A DNA stretch of 7,197 nt. Origin: Acetivibrio sp964466645. Its GTDB lineage: Bacteria; Bacillota; Clostridia; Acetivibrionales; Acetivibrionaceae. The notes beneath the pieces are model-generated. The model was not told the DNA's origin, ran no database searches, and saw only the letters and a list, made by a program, of their open reading frames with translations. The stretch spans positions 1 through 7,197 of the forward strand of contig CAYXPB010000267.1 in NCBI GenBank assembly GCA_964466645.1. Reading direction: 5' to 3'. The number at the start of each line of letters is the position of its first letter. The stretch's first letter is position 1. Shown piece after piece: positions 1 to 5,505 of this stretch. A program made the position numbers and the translations under genes.

Positions 1-2
1 AC

Positions 3-65
3 AACATTATGGTTAATGTTAATGGCACATATTATGATGACCAGAACGCTATAATCGGTTATTAG
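3..65 (+). CDS. C-terminal end of an unidentified protein (5' part outside window)
   Basis: The frame beginning at base 3 is open from the window edge and stops with TAG at 63-65, giving a tail ending NGTYYDDQNAIIGY. Only about 20 residues are visible, so no family can be named. Support for a real gene end is indirect: the other two plus frames close within the first 50 bases, and a strong hairpin that could terminate transcription lies 65 bases downstream. Chance openness of so short a frame cannot be excluded. Confidence 0.4.
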   Translation, partial: NIMVNVNGTYYDDQNAIIGY

Positions 66-130
66 CTATAAATTTGACAGTTTTATCAAAACATTGTTCC
101 TATTGTTTATGGGGGGCTTAAGAAATAAAC

Positions 131-178
131 AACTATCATTTATATTCTTTCCAAGTACAAAGAATATAAATGATAGTT
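131..178. terminator. Perfect 20-bp AT-rich hairpin, probable bidirectional terminator
   Basis: Arms 131-150 and 159-178 are perfectly complementary, with an 8-base loop (CCAAGTAC). The stem is AT-rich, and its ends are A-rich on the left (TAAACAAC) and TTTG on the right, so there is no long classical U-tract. It sits between the end of the plus-strand frame at 65 and the end of the minus-strand dockerin fragment at 274. It is therefore placed to stop transcription from both sides. The hairpin is seen directly; the terminator role is inferred from the convergent layout. Confidence 0.6.
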
Positions 179-273
179 TGATCGCTATCTGAGGGAAAGC
201 GTTTCAAGAAATATAACCAATTGCTTTGGAAAATCCAGCCTGATTTTTTCTTTACTGACATCATCTATTGCTT

Positions 274-534
274 CTACATGCCTAAAAGATGTTTTCTTAA
301 CATTCCAAAGTCAATTGAATCTATGGAACCATCTTGGTTTACATCAGCATTTGCTGAGACAGAACTTATACTACCAATTAAATACAGCCTTAACATTCCA
401 AAATCTAATGCATCTACTTTTTTATCTGAATTAACATCACCAAGTATTGTGGGATAAGGCTCAATGTCAATCGACATCTCGGTTACATCAGCTTTACCCC
501 TTTCTTTTCTAAATTTTATTTCAATATTAGTATT
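274..534 (-). pseudogene. Orphan type I dockerin domain, truncated cellulosomal protein
   Basis: The frame contains two 12-residue calcium-binding loops, DVNSDKKVDALD and DVNQDGSIDSID. Each is followed by the helix of a dockerin F-hand repeat (FGMLRLYLIG, FGMLRKHLLG). Asp/Asn/Asp/Asp at loop positions 1, 3, 5 and 12 are intact in both repeats. Dockerins bind cohesins on a scaffoldin and normally form the C-terminus of a much larger secreted enzyme. Here the frame is open only back to a TGA at 537-535, so about 87 codons remain, with at most a short tail of a preceding domain (ending ADVTEMSIDIEPYPTI). An ATG at 477-475 would make a 67-residue protein without signal peptide or catalytic module. 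I read it as the surviving 3' end of a cellulosomal gene. Positions 10-11 of the loops are Ala-Leu and Ser-Ile, which would influence cohesin choice. Confidence 0.85.
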
Positions 535-581
535 TCATAAAATTTTGTTCTTTGTTTAATACATTAAAATATTTACTATAA

Positions 582-773
582 CTATTTATTATAAGTAAGA
601 ACTTTTACAGAAATATAAGATTTATTGAAGTAGGAGATTCGCAAAAAGAAATACAACAAAGAAAACTTGATAGTTTAAAGAAAAATTACTATTTTCTGTT
701 AATTGAATATTACCATGCTTTATTAATAGATGCAATATATTTTGAGCAATTTTATCACCTATTTAAAGTCTAA
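582..773 (+). pseudogene. Weak open-frame remnant without a start codon
   Basis: The frame is open from the TAA at 579-581 to the TAA at 771-773 and reads as a charged then hydrophobic peptide (for example GDSQKEIQQRKLDSLKK, then YYFLLIEYYHALLIDAIYFEQFYHLFKV). It contains no ATG, GTG or TTG near its beginning and no ribosome binding site. It could be the 3' remnant of a lost gene or simply a chance open frame in AT-rich DNA. I do not recognise a family. The rest of 535-934 shows no gene, only a possible promoter near 846-875. Confidence 0.25.
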
Positions 774-845
774 GTCTATCTACAAGAATGTTTACTTTTT
801 ATGATGCTAAAGGCTTTTCGAGAAAACATTATCATGATATAATTA

Positions 846-875
846 TTGGAAAAATAGAAATAATTCACATAATAA
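846..875 (+). promoter_or_regulatory. Possible sigma-A promoter for the hydrolase gene
   Basis: TTGGAA at 846-851 and TAATAA at 870-875 are spaced by 18 bases and would start transcription near 882, leaving a leader of about 120 bases before the gene at 1001. The match is modest and AT-rich DNA yields such pairs by chance. Confidence 0.25.
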
Positions 876-1000
876 TTATATGCAATTTTGTCGCTGTTCC
901 GTGATGTTTTCAGTGAAACCATGGGAAAAGGCAGGTGATGTTTTTTATTATCAAAAGACATTTTAATCCGTTATACATTTATTTTGAAAAGGGGTGTTTT

Positions 1001-2329
1001 ATGAAAAAGTTTTTATCAATCCAGCTAAAATTGTGGTTGGCAGTTTTATTCCTATTTTCATTTTGTGTGCCAACAAATGCATTTGCCCAACCGTCCGTTG
1101 ATGTATCATACGAGAGAATATCAAGTTGCAAAGAAACATTTGTGGGGAATATTGTTTTAAAGAATACTGGAACAAAAGATATGTATCAATGGAAGATGGA
1201 ATTTGATTTTGATGGTACTATTTTAAAGGTATGCAATGCAAAAATTACTGATTATGCGAACAATCATTATGTTTTGTCAGGAGACAAACGGAATGAAACA
1301 ATTCGGCCGGGTAAAGTATTGAAAATACTTGTTTGTGGGGAAATGGGCGAAGCAAAAAAAGATATACAAGATATAATTGTAACTGATTTGAGTGATGAAA
1401 TAGCACAAAGAGCTGAAAGTTGGAATTCATACGTTACTAATACTGAAGCTGAAAAGGCTAAAATCTCTATGGCTGAAATGCTATATTTTAAGTATACAAG
1501 ATTTGAAGCTGATATGCTTTATGCAATGGGTTATGAGCATATTGTAACGAATCCTGTAAGAGATTTTACCAAAGCAAAATATCAAAATGTCGAGATAAAA
1601 ACTACTGATGGGATAAAGCTAAAAGGCTTGTTCTTTAAAGTGAAGAAGGCTAAGGGAACTTTGATTGCACTTCATGGGCGTGGTGACGATATGTATAATA
1701 CAATACCACATATTGAGTTTTTGATGAAAAACGGGTATCAGGTTTTACTATTTAATGCAAGGTTCTGGAACTATTTTGAACAGCCTGAGAACTATTACGG
1801 AACAATGGTAGAAGATGTTGAGGATATAGGAAGTGCACTTGAATATTTAAAGACAAGGCGTGATGTAGATAAAGATAAAATTGGTCTAATCGGTTTCTCA
1901 AACGGTGCTAATAAATCAATTATTGCCGGAAGTAGTTTTGGAGATGTAAAGTTAGTAATCAGTAATGCACCTTCAGCTTTCCCGTTTTTTGATACTGATG
2001 AAGAGATTTGTCCTCCTGGATGGCTTTATATAAGAGATGAATTTATGAATCTATATTGTGAAAGATATGGGTGTGTTATTGAGGATTTCAAGAAATCAGA
2101 TGCTCTAACTTGCATTGGAAATATTATAAAACCAATTATGTTGGTACGTGGTGCTAATGATCCTTATGTAAATTCTGCAGAAATAACAAGGCTTTATCAT
2201 ACAGCTAATGAGCCAAAAGAGATGTATGAGTTTCAAAATTCAGGGCATTGTGATGAAGTTCTTACGCAAGATAAAGATGATTATATAAATAAGGTTGTTC
2301 GATTTTTGGATAAATATATGGAGGAGTAG
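1001..2329 (+). CDS. Secreted alpha/beta hydrolase (esterase/peptidase-like) with degenerate CBM2-like module
   Basis: A 442-residue exported serine hydrolase. I chose ATG 1001 over the in-frame ATG at 935 because it follows GAAAAGGGG and begins a typical signal peptide: MKK, a hydrophobic core at residues 9-23, and a likely cleavage after NAFA (residue 29). Residues 32-116 match the CBM2 pattern: VSY, F47, NTG (55-57), buried W64, NA at 79-80, N98 and PG at 103-104. Residues 117-195 are a linker with a helical stretch. Residues about 196-442 are an alpha/beta hydrolase: HGRGDD (oxyanion region, H225), nucleophile S300 in GFSNG, D387 in GANDPY and H416 in SGHCDE complete the triad. It would act outside the cell, perhaps on acyl substituents of plant polysaccharide, but the substrate cannot be read from sequence. 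No dockerin is present, so it is not cellulosome-bound. The three expected cellulose-contact tryptophans are missing (Cys43, Cys78, Arg97). Downstream transcription probably ends in the hairpin at 2551-2574. Confidence 0.88.
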   Translation: MKKFLSIQLKLWLAVLFLFSFCVPTNAFAQPSVDVSYERISSCKETFVGNIVLKNTGTKDMYQWKMEFDFDGTILKVCNAKITDYANNHYVLSGDKRNETIRPGKVLKILVCGEMGEAKKDIQDIIVTDLSDEIAQRAESWNSYVTNTEAEKAKISMAEMLYFKYTRFEADMLYAMGYEHIVTNPVRDFTKAKYQNVEIKTTDGIKLKGLFFKVKKAKGTLIALHGRGDDMYNTIPHIEFLMKNGYQVLLFNARFWNYFEQPENYYGTMVEDVEDIGSALEYLKTRRDVDKDKIGLIGFSNGANKSIIAGSSFGDVKLVISNAPSAFPFFDTDEEICPPGWLYIRDEFMNLYCERYGCVIEDFKKSDALTCIGNIIKPIMLVRGANDPYVNSAEITRLYHTANEPKEMYEFQNSGHCDEVLTQDKDDYINKVVRFLDKYMEE

Positions 2330-2357
2330 TGAATTAATAAACAAATGCCTCTTGGCT

Positions 2358-2408
2358 ATTTTGTGTGGGTTAATTGACATAAATACAAAAGCAATGAAAT
2401 TAGGTGGT
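2358..2408 (+). pseudogene. Possible remnant of a deaminase-toxin 3' end (weak)
   Basis: One frame reads ILCGLIDINTKAMKLGG. This resembles GICQPLIEGKDMKLGG near the C-terminus of the toxin encoded at 2798-3781, with shared LI(D/E) and MKLGG but two small gaps. At DNA level TTAATTGA and most of ATGAA..TAGGTGGT are shared. It lies immediately behind the hydrolase gene and 36 bases before the inverted-repeat element. The similarity is short and may be accidental. It gains some weight because a better match occurs on the other side of the toxin/immunity pair. Confidence 0.3.
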
Positions 2409-2519
2409 ACTACGATTTTGAAACTTTATGAAGGGACTGCCTTATGTTTTAGTGTCAAACGACTCCATTACATGACCTTCGCATAGAAGCTGTATGCCTC
2501 AGCTTGATAATTTTCGCAC

Positions 2520-2549
2520 GCGTCTATGCGACATCCTGTCGCGAGACGC
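2520..2549 (-). promoter_or_regulatory. Hairpin with GGA loop, CsrA-site-like on the minus strand
   Basis: Outer stem GCGTCT (2520-2525) pairs with AGACGC (2544-2549), and inner stem GCGACA (2528-2533) pairs with TGTCGC (2537-2542), leaving a three-base loop. Read on the minus strand the tip is ACA-GGA-TGT. This is the core of the published in vitro selected CsrA ligand (RUACARGGAUGU) in the expected stem-loop form. Binding is an inference; transcription of this strand is not shown. Confidence 0.4.
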
Positions 2550-2550
2550 T

Positions 2551-2574
2551 AAAAATGCCATCCGTGGCATTTTT
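2551..2574. terminator. 10-bp hairpin with T-run, probable terminator
   Basis: AAAAATGCCA (2551-2560) and TGGCATTTTT (2565-2574) form a perfect stem with loop TCCG. The GC core followed by five T is a good intrinsic-terminator shape for transcripts leaving the hydrolase gene on the plus strand, and it is symmetric enough to work on the minus strand too. On the minus strand the loop is CGGA, again exposing ACGGA as in CsrA sites. Confidence 0.5.
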
Positions 2575-2753
2575 GCTTCAAATTATCAAGCTTTCGGCAA
2601 CAGCTTCTAATGCTCAGGTCAAGTAATTACGTCATTTGACACTAAAACAGGTTGTAGGCTTAATTTGCTTTTTCTCAACAGAAATTAGCGGTGGAAGATA
2701 CCAATAAACTACGAAGCTTATCGAGGTTTATTTAAGAGATTCAAATAGAACTA

Positions 2754-2762
2754 TGGTAAAAT
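2754..2762 (+). promoter_or_regulatory. Possible extended -10 promoter of the toxin gene
   Basis: TGGTAAAAT fits an extended -10 (TGN plus TAAAAT), with no convincing -35 hexamer upstream. A start near 2769 would leave about 29 bases before the start codon, enough for the ribosome site at 2786-2793. Its position over the upstream in-frame ATG at 2753 also argues against that ATG being the true start. Confidence 0.3.
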
Positions 2763-2797
2763 ATACAATATTATACACTGGTGGAAGAGGGGGTAAT

Positions 2798-3781
2798 ATG
2801 TCTTATAAGGTTATTATTTCAGATGATATTGTTTTAGAAGAATGTGTACAAGATATCAAATTTAACGTTGATACAATTGATTTCAATGCTATGAGAACTG
2901 ACACAACAAATTCAATGATAATTAGAGGGAAAATTGATACTGATGAAGGAACGGTAAAGCTTTATAAATGGGCAATGATTCCTGGAACGGACTCTGAGTG
3001 TTATAAGGGGATAATGGTAGAGATTATAAAAGATAACCAGATAATGCGAAAAGTTAACTTTTCCAAGGCCTTTGTAGTTGATTACTCTGAGGATTATTCA
3101 AATCATGTTGGTGTCGGAACTTTTACACTCTATGTGAAACAGTTTATAGGAAAAGATATTGAGTGCGTTGATAAAACTGCTAAAGCAAGTTTTGAGAAGG
3201 AGAGCTCGATAGAAGAGTTTGAGGAAGCAGTTGAAGAGGTGGAAAAACTGAGTCATGTAATTGAAAAATCAACAAAGAGAAAGTCAGTTATGAGTATTAC
3301 GGATAGGATTGCAAAGCAGAAGAAAATGGAGGATAATAGTAGTACCAGAGTAAGTGAAGTTGTTAAGAATGGTACTCAAAGTACTGCCGAAGAGTTATAT
3401 AATAGGTCAAAAGAGTTACAAGCTTTGAGAAATGATTGGGATAAAAGAAATGGAACAACAGCAGTAATGAGAGCTATTGATAATGAAACAAATGAAGAAG
3501 TATTGTTAGTGGCGACAAATAGCCCTAGGAAGGCAATAATCCCAGAATTTGAAGGGAAACTAAAAGAAAATGAGATTTATGTTGGAGGAGAAGGGCATGC
3601 GGAGCAAACAATTATTGAAAATAGTGGAGATAGATACACGTTCATTGAAGGTGGAAGTTCTAGAAATGTTTGCAAAGGTATTTGTCAACCATTAATTGAG
3701 GGCAAAGACATGAAGCTAGGTGGTCCTGAATTTAAGGGACGTGATGATAAATCGAAATATCGACAGTTCTGGAAAGATTAA
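2798..3781 (+). CDS. Putative polymorphic toxin: Hcp/tail-tube-like domain fused to zinc-deaminase-like domain
   Basis: A 327-residue protein. ATG 2798 is preceded by AGAGGGGG at suitable spacing, unlike the in-frame ATG at 2753. Residues about 38-124 look like the beta-rich Hcp/TssD and phage tail-tube fold: a strand, LYKW (55-58), then YKGIMVEI, RKVNFSKAFVVDY and GTFTLYVKQFIGKDI, following the order known for TssD-type proteins. Residues 130-215 are a charged linker rich in Glu and Lys. Residues about 216-327 resemble polymorphic-toxin deaminases: GTTAVMRAID, then HAE (H267, E269) and CKGIC (C292, C296), which together would bind zinc and supply the catalytic glutamate. Such toxins deaminate bases in nucleic acids or nucleotides. 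There is no signal peptide or LXG domain, so delivery would have to use the N-terminal domain, for example through a contractile tail-like particle. The fold assignment is by pattern, not search. The next gene is the expected immunity partner, 40 bases away. Confidence 0.75.
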   Translation: MSYKVIISDDIVLEECVQDIKFNVDTIDFNAMRTDTTNSMIIRGKIDTDEGTVKLYKWAMIPGTDSECYKGIMVEIIKDNQIMRKVNFSKAFVVDYSEDYSNHVGVGTFTLYVKQFIGKDIECVDKTAKASFEKESSIEEFEEAVEEVEKLSHVIEKSTKRKSVMSITDRIAKQKKMEDNSSTRVSEVVKNGTQSTAEELYNRSKELQALRNDWDKRNGTTAVMRAIDNETNEEVLLVATNSPRKAIIPEFEGKLKENEIYVGGEGHAEQTIIENSGDRYTFIEGGSSRNVCKGICQPLIEGKDMKLGGPEFKGRDDKSKYRQFWKD

Positions 3782-3787
3782 AAGTAG

Positions 3788-3811
3788 AGGAGGAGTTGTA
3801 GGTTTACCTAC
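3788..3811 (+). promoter_or_regulatory. Strong ribosome site followed by small hairpin before the immunity gene
   Basis: GAGGAGGAG (around 3787-3795) is the best Shine-Dalgarno sequence in the window, yet the nearest plausible ATG (3822) is 26 bases away. Between them GTAGGT (3798-3803) and ACCTAC (3806-3811) form a stem with a two-base loop. Folding it out would shorten the effective gap to about 12 bases. Otherwise the site has no standard start codon at normal distance. Confidence 0.35.
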
Positions 3812-3821
3812 ATATATAACA

Positions 3822-4376
3822 ATGAAAGATAATTTATCATTAATTGATTTAGATGAAAATAAATTGACATTTTGGACATTCTTTTTTGCAAAATGTTATC
3901 CAAATGGTTACTATGAGAATCAAGATATAGAGTTGTCAGGGTTTATTAGAAGTAAATATAATTTGTCATTAAGTTGGGTCGATGAATTTACAAAGTATTA
4001 TGATGGAGTGTTAGATGAAGAAGATGGTTATGTTGAAAATCCAAGAAAACTCAGTGTTAGTTTAAAAAACGATAATTTATTTGAGATAGAATTTCATCCG
4101 GGAGATACGGTGTTCTATTTAAATAAAGAAAATATTGGGTGTACAGGACCGCATTTTTATATACATAAAATATCTTTTACAGAGTTAAAAGAATTGGTTT
4201 TAGATACAGATTTGACTGAAGAGAAATTTTTCTTATTATTACCGATGGTATTTGTTGATGGAAATGAAATAGAAGAAATGATAAGTATTATATCTCAATA
4301 TTTGGTCAAATTGCCGTTTAAAGCAGAAGACCATGAAATAATAACTAAGTGTATAATAAATGATATTAAGAAATAA
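3822..4376 (+). CDS. Probable immunity protein for the deaminase-like toxin
   Basis: A 184-residue, acidic, cytosolic protein starting MKDNLSLIDL. It has aromatic-rich segments (FWTFFFAKCYPNGYY, SWVDEFTKYYDG), a middle beta-like stretch (KLSVSLKNDNLFEIEFHPGDTVFYL) and a C-terminal helical part (TEEKFFLLLPMVF ... EEMISIISQYL). No signal peptide or membrane segment is present. I do not recognise the exact family. The role is inferred from its place directly behind the toxin gene on the same strand, its size and its composition, which are typical of immunity proteins that bind and block a toxin domain in the producing cell. The start is uncertain: in-frame ATGs at 3720 and 3744 (the latter behind AAGGGA) would overlap the toxin's 3' end and add 26-34 residues of unconserved-looking sequence. 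Confidence 0.65.
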   Translation: MKDNLSLIDLDENKLTFWTFFFAKCYPNGYYENQDIELSGFIRSKYNLSLSWVDEFTKYYDGVLDEEDGYVENPRKLSVSLKNDNLFEIEFHPGDTVFYLNKENIGCTGPHFYIHKISFTELKELVLDTDLTEEKFFLLLPMVFVDGNEIEEMISIISQYLVKLPFKAEDHEIITKCIINDIKK

Positions 4377-4403
4377 AAATGTTGTTTGTTAGTCTGTTTC
4401 TGG

Positions 4404-4443
4404 TGTTTAAAGTGTCAACTGATTCCATTGCAATACTTTCGCA
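4404..4443 (+). repeat. Degenerate copy of the left end of the inverted-repeat element
   Basis: Bases 4411-4443 match 2451-2483 at 26 of 33 positions without gaps (shared AGTGTCAA, TCCATT and TTCGCA). The preceding TGTTTAA resembles the element's TGTTTT start. It has the same orientation as the left arm at 2445. The partner arm and internal hairpins are not found behind it, so it is a broken or one-ended copy. The toxin/immunity pair thus lies between two related ends. Confidence 0.6.
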
Positions 4444-4510
4444 AAAAATCAGTAGGTTTAAGCTAGAACTAATTGAAATCAAAAATATGAAGCTGGGTGA
4501 ACCGCAATAA
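4439..4510 (+). pseudogene. Remnant resembling the C-terminus of the deaminase toxin
   Basis: The frame ending at TAA 4508-4510 reads ISRFKLELIEIKNMKLGEPQ. LIEIKNMKLGEP aligns without gaps to LIEGKDMKLGGP of the toxin (9 of 12 identical). Over the 42 bases 4466-4507 against 3686-3727, about 29 bases agree. An SR pair upstream may correspond to the SR before the toxin's cysteines, but the cysteines themselves are gone. No start codon or ribosome site precedes it. I read it as the leftover 3' end of a related toxin gene, as seen where C-terminal toxin cassettes are displaced. It is short, so chance similarity is possible. Confidence 0.45.
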
Positions 4511-4542
4511 TAATATTTGAATATCAAACAAAACGTGCTCGA

Positions 4543-4568
4543 AAAACCCTCAAAAAGCTTTGGGTTTT
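4543..4568 (+). terminator. Terminator-like hairpin
   Basis: AAAACCC (4543-4549) pairs with GGGTTTT (4562-4568). The T-rich right arm is followed by ATGTCATTTTAATTT. It is the first terminator-like structure after the immunity gene and could end the toxin/immunity transcript. The stem has only three GC pairs, so strength would be modest. Confidence 0.4.
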
Positions 4569-4590
4569 ATGTCATTTTAATTTCGTTCTA

Positions 4591-4728
4591 TCCAGGTGCA
4601 TTTAATTATCATACACTATATTATGGAAAGAACAGTGTGTAAAGGCTATAGAGAATGCTAACGAAGCGAGTTTGATTTGACTCATAGCAAATATACATTC
4701 TTGTAGCCTTGGAGCTTCGGGTCCTGGA
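4591..4728. other. Highly self-complementary stretch, possible structured RNA of unknown type
   Basis: An outer pair TCCAGG (4591-4596) / CCTGGA (4723-4728) encloses two hairpins. The first pairs ACACT (4613-4617) with AGTGT (4634-4638). The second is long: AAGGCTA (4642-4648) / TAGCCTT (4704-4710), then AGAATG (4652-4657) / CATTCT (4696-4701), then CTA (4658-4660) / TAG (4685-4687), and GAGT (4668-4671) / ACTC (4680-4683). I could not match it to any riboswitch, T-box, tRNA or intron domain I know. It may be an RNA gene, a leader, or a palindromic element. Confidence 0.4.
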
Positions 4729-5505
4729 ATAATATGGTGAGCTTTTAAAATATACACCCCCGTTGTCCTCCATAGATTGACAATATTCTTGTTTGTGCTA
4801 AACTTAATTAGTGGGAATTGCTATGAAATGCCCTTATTTTAGTCATAAAAAAGTTCTCATGATTTCTCACAAGATCTAATAAATAATATATTACAAAGTT
4901 AAGGGGCAAATGACTAATAGAGTTATTAAGTTTCAGCGAAAGCAAATATTATGATAAACTATTATCCTCGTTTTTGCAGGGGCGTATTATTCACGATATT
5001 ACTGAAAGTTGTGAAACAACAAGGTCAATTTGGCGGGTTTTAACTCAAAACAAATCGCTAAAGTCACGCCAAAAAGCACATCTGTTTCCGATAAATTATC
5101 ATGCTCAGCTGCGTATTTTGCCTAACTTTTACTTAAAGCTAATGATTCATGCTACATGAAGTGCAAAATATAAGATGGGGATCTACTTGCTATTTAGTGT
5201 TGCCTCAGTTAATAATTCATTGGATGGTCGAGTTAAAACGCGTGGAACTTAAAAAACAAAAAAAGGCTATCTTGATTTCAGTAATCAATAGTTAGGAGTT
5301 CGAAAAAAAGCTTACTAATGATCTAAAAGAATAATTGAGAAACACAAAAATCAAGAAGAAAGCATCTTTTGATTAATGGACGTAGGCTTTCATTTAATTT
5401 AATTGTATAGAAGAGAAATTAAAAAGGATGTAAAATAAGTTATATGCAAAGGAAAACCATGAGGAGTAGTAATGATTATAAATTGTGGATATACTAGGGA
5501 TATGA
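4729..5505. other. Non-coding or fully decayed stretch
   Basis: All six frames are interrupted often. The longest plus frame from an ATG (4974-5159, 61 codons) has no ribosome site and no recognisable domain. A peptide beginning MKCPYFSHKK at 4823 recalls the zinc ribbon at the start of some transposases but stops after about 18 codons. I see no repeat, RNA gene or mobile element that I can support here. Confidence 0.5.

Larger units (their letters stand above)
2445..2649. repeat. 205-bp inverted-repeat element with two internal hairpins (MITE-like)
   Basis: The ends TGTTTTAGTGTCAAA (2445-2459) and TTTGACACTAAAACA (2635-2649) are perfect inverted repeats. Pairing continues inward: TGACC 2473-2477 with GGTCA 2617-2621, TAGAAGCTGT 2484-2493 with 2600-2609, and AGCTTGATAATTT 2501-2513 with 2580-2592. 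Between the arms sit two independent hairpins (2520-2549 and 2551-2574). No open frame of note exists, so it cannot encode a transposase. The TG...CA ends and size fit a non-autonomous miniature transposon, but I see no clear target-site duplication. A degenerate copy of one end occurs at 4404-4443. Confidence 0.75.

Noticed and set aside
935..1000. ATG 935 as start of the hydrolase
   Set aside because: It would put 22 charged and aromatic residues before an otherwise standard signal peptide; ATG 1001 has a better ribosome site.
1001..1090. Lipoprotein signal in the hydrolase (LFSFC)
   Set aside because: The residues before the cysteine do not fit a lipobox, and a better signal-peptidase I site follows at NAFA.
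2445..2649. Integron attC site
   Set aside because: Size and folding are reminiscent, but I see no R'/R'' core sites (GTTRRRY / RYYYAAC) at the ends and no integrase or cassette array.
2753..2797. ATG 2753 as start of the toxin gene
   Set aside because: No ribosome site, and it overlaps a likely -10 region; ATG 2798 has AGAGGGGG at proper spacing.
4611..4827. Minus-strand frame reading ...GVYILKAHHIIPGPEAP..., suggestive of an AHH/HNH nuclease toxin remnant
   Set aside because: Only the HH motif matches. The following conserved parts of such nucleases are absent, there is no start codon, and the region is dominated by hairpin pairing that constrains both strands.
4823..4880. Peptide MKCPYFSHKK resembling a transposase zinc ribbon
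   Set aside because: Only one of the expected cysteines is present, the frame stops after about 18 codons, and no other transposase sequence follows.
4974..5159. 61-codon plus-strand open frame
   Set aside because: No ribosome site, no recognisable domain, and it lies within otherwise decayed sequence.
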